Shown: positions 1 to 13,338, counted from the stretch's first letter. The stretch is 64,000 nt of DNA from Haberlea rhodopensis (GCA_907163345.1 CAJQUN010000003.1:28473879-28537878); one strand, 5' to 3'. Notes: generated by a model not told the origin, from the letters alone. Program-made: numbers and translations.

Positions 1-2197
1 GACTTTTAGTTGTAGATGTTAGGATTAAGAATATGGCTACTAGAATTAAGCATAGTTTAGAACCTAGAATTAAGTGGTGGCGGTTAAAAGAAGGTAACTT
101 TGGAGCTTTTGTAGAGAAGGTAGGCGAGGAAGTTAATTGGACCCCAAGAGAAGATCATGATACCACCTGGAACAAAATGGCTCGTGGCATTAAGATGATA
201 GCTAAAGAGCTCCTTGGTGAGTCAAAATGATATGCTCCACCTGGTAAGGACACATCATGGTGAAATGAAGACGTAAAGAAGGCTATCCGAATCAAGAGGG
301 ATGCTTACAGAGAGCTGAAGAAGAACAACAATAGGGCAACTTTCGAAAGTATAAGCTTGCCAAAAAAGAAGCCAAGACAACGGTTCGAGATGCTAGAGCT
401 AAAGTTTACAAAGAAGTGTACGATAAATTTGATAGTAAAGAGGCGGAAAAAGATATCTACAGGATTGCCCGAACGAGGGAGAGGAAGACAAGAGACTTAT
501 GTACAGTGAAATGCATAAAAGATGAGAACCATAAAGTCTTGGTCAGAGATGAAGACATCAAAACAAGATGAAAAAATTATTTTACCAGCTTGTTCAACGG
601 TGGCTTTAGCCAAGATTTAGGTGATCTTAACATCCATCAACATTATGTAAACGTGAGTTTACTCGCAGAATTAGAGAATATGAGGTTAAAGAAGCTTTGA
701 ACAAAATGAAAGCACGAAGAGCAGTTGGTCTTGATGGAATCCCTATTGAAATATAGAGATGTTTAGGACCAACGAGGATAAAGTGGCTAACAGGTCTATT
801 TAACAAGATTTGGAGGAGTAACAAAATTCCAAAAAATAGAGAAAGAGTACTCTCATTCCTATCTATAAAAACAAGGGTGACATTCAGAGTTGCACCAACT
901 ATCGGGGTATAAAACTCATGTGTCACACAATGAAGTTTTGGGAGAGGATAAGTGAATGTCGTTTAAGGAGGAAGGTTAAGATATCGGAGAACCAATTCAT
1001 GCCAAGACGGTCAACTACTGAAGCTACCCATTTACTTCGTGAACTTGTCGAGCGCTATCATTAGAGGAGTACAGATCTGCATATGATCTTTATAGACTTG
1101 GAGAAGGCCTACGATAAACTACCAAGGGAGATATTATGGTAGCCTTTGATGAAGAAAAAGTTTCACATCAAGTATGTCAATATAATCAATGACATGTACG
1201 ACGGAGTAACATCCAATGTGAGAACGTGCAGTGGGGTGACAAGTGAGTTCTCGATCACCATTGGATTGCATCAAGGGTATGCGTTGAGTCCTTTCCTGTT
1301 CGCCCTAGTGATGGATGAGATAACAAAAGATATACTGAATTACCTTGGAACATACTATTTACCAACGATGTTGTGTTAATCGATCAGACAATGGGATGTG
1401 TAAATGCCAAATTGGAGTTATGGATAAAGACATTGAAATCAAAGGGTTTTAGATTAAGCAGGTCTAAAACGGAATATGGAGTGTTGATTCAGTGGTCGTT
1501 CCTTTCGGGATTCCGGTGTTGTAGCACTCGGTGGTCAAGAGGTATCGATGAGCAGCAAGTTTCGATACCCAGGTTCAGTTATCCAAAAGGATGGAGAGAT
1601 TGACAGCGATGTTAACCACATGATTCAGGCTGGCTGGTTGAAATTGAGAAACGCCACCGGAGTTCTATGCGATCGTATATCCCGCTGAAATTGAAGGGAA
1701 AGTTTTACAGAACCGCCGTTAGACCGCAATGTTGTATGAGACGGAATGCTGGGCACCCAAGAGGAATCACATCCAAAAGATGAGTTTGGTTGAGATGTGT
1801 ATGCTTCGTTGGATGTGCGGTAAGACCAAAAGAGATAAAATAAGGAACGAAGATATTCGAGCTGAAGTAAATGTAGCTTGTATAGAAGAGAAGATGCAAG
1901 AAAACCGATTATGTTGGTTTGGTCATGTTCGACGTAAGCCCAGCAGTGCACCTGTGCGTCGAGTAGAGTCCATGGATTTCGGTCAGTTCACGAGAGCGAG
2001 AGGATGACCGAAGAAGGCATGGCTCGAAGTTATATACAAAGACTTGGAGTGCAAGGGGATTACAGAAAATATGCTGACCGATAGAAGCGTTTGGATAAGA
2101 CTGACGCATGTTCGACCCGACTTGATTCTCTCTATTGTTCATGTAGTTTACCCCAATTCATTGGGATTAAAGGCTTAGTTGTTGTTGTTGTTGTTGT
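1..2197 (+). mobile_element. RTE-clade LINE, 3' part, decayed
   Basis: This is the 3' portion of a non-LTR retrotransposon running off the left window edge. Conceptual translation in several frames gives plant RTE-type reverse transcriptase pieces: the region before RT (33-230), the block with FIDLEKAYDKLPRE (about 1090-1130), the block GLHQGYALSPFLFALVMDE (1264-1320) and the C-terminal segment with MLRWMCGKTKRDKIRNEDIR (1801-1860) followed by CWFGHVRR. The catalytic FADD box reads as FTND, and frames are broken many times, so it is dead. It ends with a GGGATTAAAGGCTTAG motif followed by about seven TTG units, the tail type of plant RTE elements. It lies in the same orientation as gene 1 and probably inside an intron of it. 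The endonuclease half would lie left of the window. Confidence 0.88.
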
Positions 2198-2781
2198 ACT
2201 GCTGTCTCAGTGTCTCCCAAGTGTGTGAGTTCTTATGTCTTCATGATCTGTTCAATCTTGATCTTTCAACTTTGATACTTGTGGCCATGTATATTAATTG
2301 TTTTCTCATTTATTTTTGTAATGTTTGTGGTGGACCAACTTAATGCCTTCGGTAGAGCTATTAAGCTTAGCCATTTCTTTTTTTAATTAATTTTGTCACA
2401 ATAATGATATATATGTCTATATTCCAGCTTTCCCACATTCCCCATGCTTTGATGGTTAAATACCTTAAGAATTGGTTTTTGTTGAGATAGTTTCTATTTG
2501 GTTTACTCCTAAGCGCTCTTTTCTTTCATGAATCCCTTTTTTCTTATCTAAATTTAATAAAGCCAAATCACTTTTAGTTTCCTTGGCTTTGAGTATATTT
2601 TTGCCAGATCCAGTGTCATTTTCTGAAAATTGGTTTTGCATAAGCAGGTCATGTGCCTAACTTTACTATGTAAAAAATTGATGTTCATTTGTTTTTTATT
2701 AAATCTCATGTATTGTGTATTATTATGCTAATCTACCAAATTGTTTCCACTTGTCGTTGATCTTTTGTTATTTGGCTATAG

Positions 2782-5700
2782 GACTATGTTATAGTCTTGC
2801 TAAAAAATGGTAGGCGGAAAGATGAAGCAAAGGGTGAGTTAAATGTCTTTCTGGGAGATGACAGTGACACTTTTATATCCTGGTAAGATTATTTTTGCCT
2901 GCTAAATGTTTTTCTTGGAAGTGAACATTTTACCATTCCCTCTGATCAATATTATTGTTTTACTCAGGCTCTGGGATCATTTAGGATCTCATTTAAGTCT
3001 ATATGTGCAACCCTTGGCACTTCATCCAGATCGAGCCCCTAATTTGAAGTCCTCAGCAGGGAAACAAACTGGGAAAACTGAGTTGCAGCATACTTCATCT
3101 GAAGCTGAGAAAAGAACTTCTGATGAAACATCTGGAAAATTTTACAACAGGGAAGGGAAAGGTTCAGTTAGGGACGAGGATGAAAATGTAGTCCCCCTTC
3201 CTAGAAGCTCTTTGGCTGAGAATGTGAATTCCAAGGATGACCCTCATCCCAGAGTTGATCGAACTAAACTATCTCGTTCACCTAGGCCAATTTCACAGAA
3301 GAAAAGAAGACAAACTGAGGAACAACGTCCAAGAAAGGTGATTTACTCCCCTCCGAATTCCATGCTGCTTGGAGCCTTTTCGATTTGCATTTTTAAGTTG
3401 AAAATTCTTGGATTTTTTTTCTTCCATATAGTTGGGTTTGATCTAGTTTCACTTTACCAATTGACTAGTATCCATGAATGCCTTAGATTTGTCCATGATA
3501 ATTTGCTAAGTTCTTCATTCTATCACTGTGCTCATGTGATGGTTTGTTTAGATCGACTATTAATAATGGAGCATTGTGGGAAGGATTTTATAGAGATGTA
3601 TCCTTTTGGAAGCCCATAAATGCATATTTCTTGATGTCAATATATAGAAAAGAATGTATACTCTCCAAGTTTTCAGTTCTGTTTCTTCTTGTTTGTATCT
3701 TTGTTTTCTTGGTTCTTTGGCAAAGTTTGTAGTGATCTGCACAGAATCAGCGTAAAGCGCATGTTTTGGAATATTCTGGTGATTTGTATTGTATGGCCTG
3801 TTGATATTGTTTAACTGTTAAACAATATGTTGATTCCTGACAGTGAGATGACATGACTTATTATTTTCTGTTTTGTGCTGAGCTTTTTATTCATTCATCA
3901 AGATTTGAAATAGGAAGTAGGGATTATGAATCAGTTGACTCCATATGAATGACATGGGATTTTGATTAATACGGGGAGGCAGGGTGAAAAAGGATGCCTC
4001 ATGTGGCAGCATTATGTTTTGTATGGCTGCGTATATAAAATGTGCAATAGGTTGAAAGAGATCATTTGTACTTAACTATTTGAAAATTGACCAATTGGCA
4101 ACGATAAAATAAACCTCATGTTGTTTAAATGTACGACGATGTAGCATCTAATGTAAGAATGTGCAGTGGGGTAACAAGCGAGTTCTCGATCACTATTGGA
4201 TTGCACCAATGGTCTGCGTTGAGTCATTTCATGTTCGCCCTAGTAATGGATGAGATAATAAAAGACATATAGACTGAATTACCTTGGACCATGCTTTTCG
4301 CTGATCGCCCTAGTGATGGATGAGATAATAAAAGACATATAGACTGAATTACCTTGGACCATGCTTTTCGCTGATGATGTTTTGTTAATCGTCGAGACCA
4401 AGGCAGAGGTAAATGTCAAATTGGAGTTATGGAGAGAGATATTGGAATCAAAGGGTTTTAGATTAAGTAGGTCTAAAACAGAATATAGAGTGCAAATTTT
4501 GTAGTCGTACCTTTCGGGATCCCAATGTTGTAGCACCCGATGGTCATGAAGTATCGATGAGCACCAAGTTTCGATACCTAAGTTCTGTTAACCAAAAGGG
4601 TGAAGATATTGACAGTAATGTTAATCACAAGATTCAAGCGGGCTGGTTGAAATGAAGAAGCGCCACCGGGTTTCTAAGGGAAAGTTTTATATAACAGTCA
4701 TTAGATCTGCAATGTTATATGGAACGGAATGCTAGGCACCCAAAAGGAATCACGTACAAAAGATGAGTATGTCAGAGATGCATATGCTTCGTTGGATGTG
4801 CGGTAAGGCCATAAGAGATAAAATGAGGAACGAAAATATTCGAGCTGAAGTAGGGGTAACTTGTATAGAAGAGAAGATACAAGAAAGTTGCATACGTTGG
4901 TTTGATCACGTACAACGTAGGCCCAACAATGCACATGTGCGCCGAGTGGAGCCCATTGATTTCGGTTATTCCACGAGAGCTTGAGGACGACTAAAGAAGA
5001 TATGGCTCAAAGTTATACGCAAAGACTTGGATTAAGGGGATCAAAGAAGATATTCTGACCGATAGAATCTTTTGGATAAGACTGACGCACGTGTCGACCC
5101 GACTTGATTCTCTCTGTTGTTCATGTAGTCTATCTCAATTCATTGGGATTAAAAGCTTAGTTGTTTTTTAAAAAACTCCTTTATCATCTATTTTGTTTCC
5201 CATAGAGGCTAGCATAAGTTTTTTAAATTTGATAAAACAATATTTCAAGCAGAGTAAAAAAGCCGCAGGAATCACTTCATTGTAAAGAGATTATTAATCA
5301 AATATGAAGAATTTAAGGAGTTGCATGGTGCCCTCAATTTTTTTTGTTTTTTATTATTATTTAAATATTATAACGTTAGTTATGTGAAGCTTGAATGGAT
5401 TAATTTAGTTTTAATCAACACTCCAGTGCATAGGCTAGCCGATCGAGCGTTAATTGGATGGTATATCTTTTTACTCATCCTAATTTGATTAACTGCAAAG
5501 TCAAGTCTAGGTAAAGATATTAAGAATTATAAAAGAGTGAATTAAAACAAAAAATAGCTCCTTGAGTAATTTATTTTACCCTTCATAGTTTGTGATTCAC
5601 TGCATGCAGGAGCCTAGTAAGATTTAATCATTTAGAAGCAGAGGGGCACAGTTCCTATTATGTTTTTTGAAACTTTGGATGTCATCAGCATCAAATACAT

Positions 5701-8700
5701 CAAATCTGAAAACATATTATAATGACACCTTTGCAAATATGTTGCCCTTTTCTTCTTTCGCTTTCTAAATTTTCTGGAAAAATACTATGCCGATAGAAGT
5801 GAGAAACCAACCTAGAGCGGACAATGTATTGTCTTAATTTAATATTAGGGTACCTGAAATTGCTGTATTAGTGTATGAATTCTCTTTTTCATGTTATGCT
5901 ACTTCATGGATCCATGATAATGTTTCTTCCCCTGTACCTGTGAATTGGTTGGTCTGAGTTTTTGGTAATAAAGTGCTTTGGTACCCATCTTCACCGCAAT
6001 AGCTGTTTTTCCTATGGATGAACTGGATTCATTCAAGATTCTTTATGCATAGCAATATAACTTCCATAGCTATTGTTTATGGTACTTTTGTATCTTTTAC
6101 TGTCGGACCCCGCGCATAGAGGGAGTTTCGTGCGCTGGGTTTGCCATTTTTGACATTTTCAATAGTCACGTTCTGCCTTTTTTGTAATGCTTGGATAGAA
6201 CACTTCTACATGGGCTCTGACATTTTTTTCCTTTATTGAAATTGTCTTTGACCTATAAAATGTTCAACCAATGGCTGCTATTCATTCCTTTTCTTTTCAT
6301 GCTTCATGTAGCAGTAGTTCTTGCTAATATTCCTTGCTCAATATGCCAAAAGATTTGCTTTCCCTTGTTTATTTTCATTTTTCTCACTTGTTCGACTTTG
6401 GCAGAGGAAAATTTCTCAAGAATCCATCAGTGGCCCGAAAAGGTTGTTGCAGTTTGCAGTACGAGAAGCTGTTGGTACTTCTAGGCCCCCAAATTCAACG
6501 CCAGAACCTTCCCTGAAACGTTTACGCTCTGTTATTTCCACTTCGACAGAGGATGATTCCCTGAAAGAACATCCTCGGAGAATTAGGCAAGTGTCTGGAT
6601 TGCGTGCTGACATGTCAGCGGCTATTAAGGCTGTAACAGATGCCGTGAAAGATGTGAAAGATCTGAACAAAGATAGATCTTCATGTAATGTGTTTGATAG
6701 GCTGGGTCATCCTACAATTGCTTCAAACATTAACAATCAAGAAGAATTCAGAGATATTGTTAATGAAAGGGTGGATTTTCATTCTACTTATAATCCACAG
6801 AACGATGGCATGGTGCAGCAAGATGGGAGTACTTCATCCTGTGATGATGACCCTGTTGTGGCTTTGGATTTTGGTGTAGGTTATGATGATTATGATGATG
6901 ATGTGATGGGTCAAAGAGTCACTAATATGTCAGGCTTATCCAGAGGAAAATTGGCAGAGAACTCCTTACAGTTTCAGTATGGTGCAGCTAATAATTCTGA
7001 TGGAAGAGCACGTAGGCCACATCAAGATCGTCTTGTTGGTATGCCTAGTAAATCTTTCAAGATTGCTTCATCTGCAAACACGAACACCTTGAAACCTCCA
7101 CAATATCCGGAGGCTAGTGAGGGGTCTAAGATGCATGATCTTGAAGAATTCGTAGATACTGATGCTTTGGTTGCTAAATCTGAAGTGTGGATGAGAAAGC
7201 AGAACAACTCCTTAGTAGGTTTCAATGGACACGTAAGATATCCGAGTGATAATGTTTTATGTGTTCGTGTCCTTTTGCTTATATATCATAATGGGCTGTT
7301 TTGTAGTCGCTACGCATTTGTTCACCTATGTCTTCTTGCTTGCTCTTCTGTAGGCACAACCAGGTATGGATCCTAAACATGCACTACAAACGGCTCCGAC
7401 ACCAATTGGTAAGCCTTCTTTTTCCCCATCTTAGTACATCTTTAATTTCAAAACAGATGTGGGAGCATATGCATATGCATCATTTTCTACTTGTTAAAAC
7501 TGTTGGTTTCTTCCATATTATGTGTTGTAGTCCTGGTTTGATATTCAAAATTTAGATCAAGATGTGCACCTGATTCTCCTTGCCACCACTAAAATAATTA
7601 GATTTTTTGGATCCCACATTATTGATCATTTCTTTTATCTGAACATATGTATGCAGAATTATATTCTACTGGTGGGCCTTCAGAAGATGCTGATTCTCGA
7701 ACCATTTTTCTTAGCAATGTAATCGTTTGAATCTTGATTCTAAAAATTCTGATTTGTAAGGACGCTGTGTTCTGTCATTTTATTACCTTTCTTTGTCATT
7801 GACATATTCTTCCCTGCATTAGGTTCATTTTGCTGCCACCAAGGATAGTCTTTCACGACACTTCAACAAGTTTGGAGAAGTCCTGAAAGTAATTATTTTA
7901 ACTGATCATACCACTGGGCAACCAAAAGGGTAAGGTTTCTTGGATGCATCATTTCCATTTATTAACATTTTTACATTTTTTTATAGAGGATTCTGAAGTG
8001 TATTGCTTATTCAGATCAGCTTATATAGAATTCATGAGAAAAGAAGCGGCTGAGCATGCTCTGTCTTTGGATGGTACCTCTTTTATGTCTCGGTTTCTCA
8101 AGGTACGTGATTGAAGGATGCTACCGTGAATTATTTAGTCGATGAATGTCCGTCCTTTTTGAGTTCTGTGACTGCATGATGGATTGCTTGTTTATTACTC
8201 TTGTATATTGTCACAGGTTTGTTTGGTTACCTATTTCTTGGTTGATTTTGGGCTTTTCTTTTGTTTTTCTTTTGGTTTTGTTTTTTGTTTTTTCTCGTGA
8301 AAATCCTGTTCCCTCCTCCTAGCAGAAAAAAATATAGAAACTTGCTGAAGCTGAAATCTTATTTGTTGCCTGAAGATGTTTTAATTGGTTGGAAGTGCGC
8401 TATATTTTGAGATCAAAACGTAATTTTAAGAGGTGATGTCCGAAATTACCTTTGTATCGTTTCTTTCTAAAATTCAGTAGTATCAGATTTGGATTCCCTA
8501 AACTGCTCTCTTAGTATATAGAGAAGGATAATAAGGAAAAAATCAGAACCATAGGCTGTCAGTATGGAGCTTTATTTTGTTCATCTATAGATCAATCATT
8601 TTCCTAAATTGTTTAGTTGAAATTGGAGATTCAAAATCAAGAAAAGAAACCCAAACCTGGTAGCACGACTGCATTAAGTCAGATACCGAAATTTTGCTCA

Positions 8701-9412
8701 ACTCTATGAACGGTGATCAGCTAAGGTACGGAAAATTAAGAAAGATTGTCTTAGCAACCTCAGGCAATCCTCACCAGCCAGTTCTTGATTTCATACCATC
8801 TCTAACAATGGGGTGTTATCTAACTGAAAGTGAGATGATTTAAAATTGAAATATTACGTTGAATCCAGATTGTGAAAGACAAGAATATCTAACCTTTTAT
8901 AGAAGTTTAATTAAAAAAGTTTATTCCAAATGCAAGACTGACGCAAAATATGTTTTGCAACATTTTCAAAAAACTGGATTATAAAATTCATCTGTTAAAC
9001 TCAATAACTTCCGTACATGTGCTGATGGTCTATTTTCTTCTTTTTCCCATTAAGCATTTGTTTTTAATGAATCTGACCAGTATAAATTCTGATTTGGGCA
9101 CAGGTTTTGAGGAAAAGCTCTGTTGTTCAACCTGAAGCTGCCTCTCTTACTACATGGCCTCGAGTTGCTCGAGCATCCCCATTTACTGTTCCAAGATTTA
9201 GCAGAGGCCCTTTTGCTAGAGGTATACCCACTTTATACAGGTCTCGTATACCTAGTAAACCCGTTGCTAGGAGTTTTCAGTGGAAGAGAGGGGCCACCTT
9301 GTCTGAAACCTCAAATCAGGCCTCTAACAGTATTGTTCCGCCTTCGACTACCCGTAGCCTCACATATGTTCGACCAGAACCTAAGACAAATGGAAGTTCT
9401 GGCACTGCTTAG
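2782..9412 (+). CDS. Nuclear RNA-binding protein with PWI/Nab2-like N-domain and RRM, 5' partial
   Basis: Exons that join in frame with GT-AG borders: 2782-2882, 2968-3337, 6405-7232, 7354-7408, 7657-7718, 7823-7929, 8015-8102, 9104-9412 (stop). The first two encode a helical segment DYVIVLLKNGRRKDEAK...FISWLWDHL, the signature of the PWI-like N-terminal fold of Nab2/ZC3H14-type poly(A)-RNA-binding proteins. A long, Ser- and charge-rich linker follows (6405-7232). One RRM spans exons 7657-8102, with RNP2-like TIFLSN and RNP1-like GSAYIEF. The tail is Arg/Pro/Ser-rich. Role by family: nuclear mRNA binding, 3'-end processing or export; I cannot name the exact orthologue. The first exon with the ATG is not visible and should lie upstream of the LINE at 1-2197. 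The 3067-bp intron 3338-6404 holds a second LINE. Reading frames are clean across all visible exons, so the gene looks functional. Confidence 0.88.
4129..5170 (+). mobile_element. RTE-clade LINE fragment in gene 1 intron
   Basis: This is a second, 5'-truncated copy of the family seen at 1-2197, starting at the equivalent of its position 1196 (ATGTACGACG) and ending with GGGATTAAAAGCTTAGTTG. It keeps a readable FADD box (about 4362-4380) and the C-terminal MLRWMCGKAIRDKMRNENIR segment (from about 4784). Stops and frameshifts make it non-coding. It sits in sense orientation within intron 3338-6404 of the RNA-binding protein gene. The rest of that intron (3338-4128 and 5171-6404) shows nothing I recognise. 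Confidence 0.85.
4236..4375 (+). repeat. 70-bp tandem duplication inside LINE copy
   Basis: Positions 4236-4305 are repeated directly at 4306-4375 with about one difference (A/G at 4243/4313). The unit starts CGCCCTAGT and ends TTCGCTGAT. Seventy is not a multiple of three, so the duplication shifts the RT frame just before the FADD box. It is a local event, since the LINE copy at 1-2197 lacks it. Confidence 0.9.
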
Positions 9413-9846
9413 TTTGTCAAATTATATTTGACGGGCGTCCAATGCAACGAGTGCAGTTTTGAACCTCAGGATATAGTTTGAACTGGCTTTATTTCGTACT
9501 ATGTTTTCCTCGGTTATTGAGATAAAGGCTGCACCTGGTGTCATGGGATACATGGCCACGCTCGCCTCGGAGATGACGCAAATGGAGGGGGATAATTTTC
9601 CATATTTTTGCTCTATTCAGTGAAGCTTTGAGGTGATCTGGATCCTTGAAGGGGTAACATGCGATACAATTCAGTTATCTATGTAGCATTGAAACTATTC
9701 ATGGCTAGTTTTTACTCTGTGAATACGAGATGGAATCAACCCAAGCGATATTTTTTAACAACTTATTTTCTTTACCTGATCTATATCTATGTGAAAATAT
9801 GTGAAAAGTAAAAGAATGGAGGATTAGAAGACATGAAGTGTGCTTA
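9413..9846 (+). other. 3' UTR/downstream region of gene 1
   Basis: This is unique-looking sequence after the stop codon of the RNA-binding protein gene, presumably 3' UTR at first. No canonical AATAAA was picked out with confidence, and no ORF or repeat is recognised before the foldback element that follows. Confidence 0.4.
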
Positions 9847-10845
9847 GGGTTGAAAACGAATCGAATCGGCTCGTGAGATTTCGAGCTGGCTCAAAACATA
9901 TTTTATTCATGTCGAAATTATCGAATTCAAGTTGGAACTCGAACATGTGAGCCTGAGCACGAACCCAATTTATTTTGTTAGATAGTTCTTGAGCTGGTCA
10001 CGAGCTTTAATATTTTATTAATATAATATAATTATATATTAATTTATAATTATATATTTGTTCTAGCATAGCTCGAAACTCGAGCCTTGATTCGAAGTGA
10101 ATTTGAGTAAAAAATATTAAAATTTTGAGTTTTAAATTAAACTCGAGCTCGATTACATTTTATGTTTTTTATCCTCGTGAAATTGTCGTGTGTACCCAAT
10201 TTACTCCGGGAGGTAACAAATTGAATCGATTTGATACTATAGATTTTTTTCATATTTGAACTAGTGTTCAAACTTTTTTAGCAGGCTCAAAGCTCCATTC
10301 AAAATTTAAAGATGAGATATTTTATGTTTGAATTTTCCTCAGATTTTTGAACTGATGGATTTGATTTAGAGGAATGTGTTTGATTTGGGGAGGAATTTGA
10401 ACAATAGATTTGAAATGACACCCATCATTGATGTATTTTAAATCCATCACATTTATCATTACATCTATATAAATGAAGAAAATTGTGGATTTGAATTTCA
10501 CACAATATAAATCCATCCAAACAATCAAATTGATTTGAAACAATGGATTTGAGTTTGAGTTCGGCTCGAAATGTTCGAACATGTTCGCGAGCTATTCGAA
10601 TTATTGCTTGAAAATAAATACCTGAAAGGTTCGATATATATTTATTTAATATATAATTATATTATATTAATAAAATATTAAAGTTCGCGAGCGGCTCGCG
10701 AACTATCGAACAAAGTAATTTGGGCTCGAGTTTGGTTCGAAAAAAGTTCGAACATGTTCGAATTCGAGCCGAATTCGAGAATTTCGATAATTATTGAGCT
10801 GGCTTCAAAAGTTCGTGAACATGTTCGATTCGTTTATACCATGGT
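9847..10845. mobile_element. Foldback/MITE-like element with about 250-bp inverted arms
   Basis: The left arm (about 9847-10090) and right arm (about 10590-10845) are inverted copies of each other. Both carry the AT-rich block TTAATATTTTATTAATATAA, at about 10010 forward and about 10650-10683 reverse. Both also have matching stretches rich in GAACATGTTCG, CTCGAA and GAGCTGGCT. The outer ends read AACGAATCGAATCGG and, in reverse complement, ATAAACGAATCGAACA. The middle (about 10320-10580) contains a second, smaller inverted arrangement around TGGATTTGA/AAATCCATC, perhaps a nested insertion. No protein is encoded. The superfamily cannot be assigned because I did not find a convincing target duplication. 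Confidence 0.65.
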
Positions 10846-11394
10846 TTGAGTTCGTTAACTTGTTTGATTATAATAAACGTGTACAGTTGTACTCAATGTT
10901 TTGATATGCACCGTTTATTGAATTGTGTCAACATTTTATGTCACGTCCAGGAACCATAACCATGTCAACGGATAATCGATCCGTTGACCCTATCCGACAG
11001 TTCCAAATAGTGACATGCATGTCTGTAGCCGGGCCGGCCACGGTTCAAACCTAATAAAACTGTGACCCGCGATTTCACAAGGCTTTATTTTTTTATTGTT
11101 TAATTAGAAATAGATTGCCCTATCAAGAATTAAACTTGTGACCTATGTGAGATCTTTGTCATGAATATTTGATGTTACAACTTATATATATTAATAATAA
11201 AATAAATTGAATGAGAGCTCACATTTTCATCACTTTCTTCGTGGAGAAGCTTTCTCCGATTTCCTTCTTTGGCTTTGACAAGGATTGTCTTCCCTCAGCA
11301 CCAGATTATTCTAGTTGTCGCCTAGGTTATCGTTCGGTTGCGGCATCGTTTCTGTGTATATGGAGCTTTTCCCTTTTCCCTCTTCCGAGGGACG
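10846..11394. other. Intergenic, unassigned
   Basis: There is no supported gene here. The stretch 11211-11405 is open on + for 64 codons but has low-complexity, hydrophobic content and no recognisable domain. The sequence AATTAAACTTGTGACCTATG near 11128 resembles phrases common in plant dispersed repeats. Confidence 0.3.
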
Positions 11395-11871
11395 TGTCCG
11401 ACTAGGAAATGATATTTTTTTAGGTTAATTATACTCAGTTTTTGACTAAAATAAAATTTGAATATGTTTGTTAAACTTCATGGTAATTGAAGTATTATGC
11501 ATTGGTGCTTGTATCAGTGATACTATAATGATTTTAGTGACATTCATTTATTTATGCGTTTCTCAAATTTGGTAAGAATATATTTGGTGAAATATTTATT
11601 TTGGGTGTGCTTGCTAAACTTTATGTTAATTGAAGTAATATGCATTTGATGCTAGTATATGTGATATTATGATGATTTCAGTGACATGCATTTATTTATA
11701 CGCTCTTGAATTTAGTAAGAATATTTTTGTTGTTGTTACATGGTTTTAGAATTTAAAAAATGTGAATTTTAACATTGTTTTAATATAGTACATGTATAAT
11801 ATCTATAAAAATATATATGTGTATCCTAGCCGTGTCGTATCCTATAAATTTTGAAAAACTCGTGTCGTCGT
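11395..11871 (+). repeat. Dispersed GTGTCCGAC-type repeat, copy A (split by Tekay insertion)
   Basis: This segment matches, in reverse complement, the block at about 40755-41355: shared runs include TTTTTGACTAAAAT, TTTGTTAAACTT, CATTTATTTAT and TTTTAGAATTTAAAAAATGT. It ends with GTGTCGTAT/CGTGTCGTCG phrases at the point where the chromovirus LTR begins. The sequence resumes after that element at 32761 with CGTGTCCGACGTGTC and GTGCATCATAG, so the Tekay element landed inside this repeat. No coding capacity is seen. Confidence 0.6.
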
Positions 11872-12614
11872 TGTAATGCCTTGATATGACTTAGGCATGT
11901 ATAATATGATGACTGAGTAATTATGAATTTAATTATTACATAATATGGACTCGGGTTCGGGTTGGACCGAGTATGACAAGTATTGAAAGAACAAAGATAT
12001 CAAATTCATTTGAAGTGTTGGTATCTATAGTGTTTGAAATGGTCATAGTATGTGTAAGAATGATTCATATATTGATGGACACTAATGATATCTGAAGTTA
12101 GTTGAATTTGATGTGAATTTCCTATACAATTGATGGATTATTGGACACTATTTAAAGCCATTTTCAGATGATAAACTCACACTACACCTAAAAACACATA
12201 GAAATCTCTACAAACCGTTCTTCACCTCTCTTGTATGCTCTTTACTTGGTAATAGCTTGGACAACTTGTATTGATTGATTGTAAGTGAAGAATTTGGTAA
12301 TGATAGTAGGACTTCAATAATTTTATGGTGCTAGTTGGTGTATTACCTTGTTTATGCTAGTTTATGTATAATTGAAGCATGTTATGTTTAAATGATATGT
12401 TGTGAAGTGGAGAAGATGAACCATAGTGATAAGCTTGAAAATCGCCATGTTCTGAAATTTTCAGACATCGGCGATAGATCGCGAGCCCTATGGCGATCCA
12501 TCGCCGAAACAGAGTAAAATTATAAGGCTGTGAAATGGCTTGGCGATCTATCGGTGAAACATTGCGATCGATCGCGAGTGAACAGAATATTTTGACGATC
12601 GATCGTGAGATAGT
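11872..12614 (+). repeat. Tekay 5' LTR, first part
   Basis: It begins TGTAATGCCTTGATATG and matches the 3' LTR from 30974. A TATA-like CTATTTAAAG lies at about 12148. Compared with the 3' LTR it lacks roughly 95 bp near 12390. It is cut at 12614 by the LARD-like insertion and resumes at 21571. Confidence 0.88.
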
Positions 12615-12944
12615 TGTGATGTCCGGAGATTAATGGTGTTAATCCCGGTATGGTAATAATCCTTGATGGATTTTTAATTGTGGCAATTAGGAAGTAATTG
12701 CAGTTTGGCATCCCCTGGGATTGCTTAATCGGGCATTTGGGATCGCTGGATCCAAAGGTTGAGATTGTATTCTCATTTCGGTGGAAAACCTATGAATTGG
12801 GTTTTAATGGGACTTGGTGTCCAGGGTGCTTTATGTTTGGGCCAGTCTGGGGACTTGGTGTTGGAGAGGGAATTTTTGTAAACAGATGATTTTTAATGAG
12901 TTATGATGTATTTGTGGGAGTGTTGGTATTTCGGAGCATTTTTG

Positions 12945-12953
12945 CTATATATA
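12945..12953 (+). promoter_or_regulatory. TATA box of LARD LTR
   Basis: CTATATATA lies here, followed within 80 bp by a CT-rich initiator-like tract, a usual layout for LTR promoters. The same motif is present in the 3' LTR near 19356-19364. Confidence 0.55.
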
Positions 12954-13338
12954 CCAGTCAGACTTGGGATTCCGTCATTGGAATCCATTTCTCTCCCTCT
13001 CTCTCTCTCTCTCCATCGCCCCAAACCCTTTCCCCCTTTCTCCCTTGGAAGAGAAATCGCGGGTGGCTTGGATCGGAGGCCGGTTCCTCGAAGATAATCA
13101 GGTATTCATCTTCCCCTCGTCCTTGGCTTCGATTTGATAGTAGTTTGGTAGCTTTTGGTTGGGGTTTTAGTTGGCTATGGGTTTTGGAAATTTTTGGGTT
13201 AAAATCAAAATGTTGGTTTTAAGTGTTTTTATGGAGCTTAACTCGTGTTTGAGTGGTGTTTAGGAGGTTGGGGGTGTTGGTTTTGAGTTGGGGTGTGAAA
13301 AACACCATGGAAGCTCGATTTTTCGGAAAAATCGCAGG

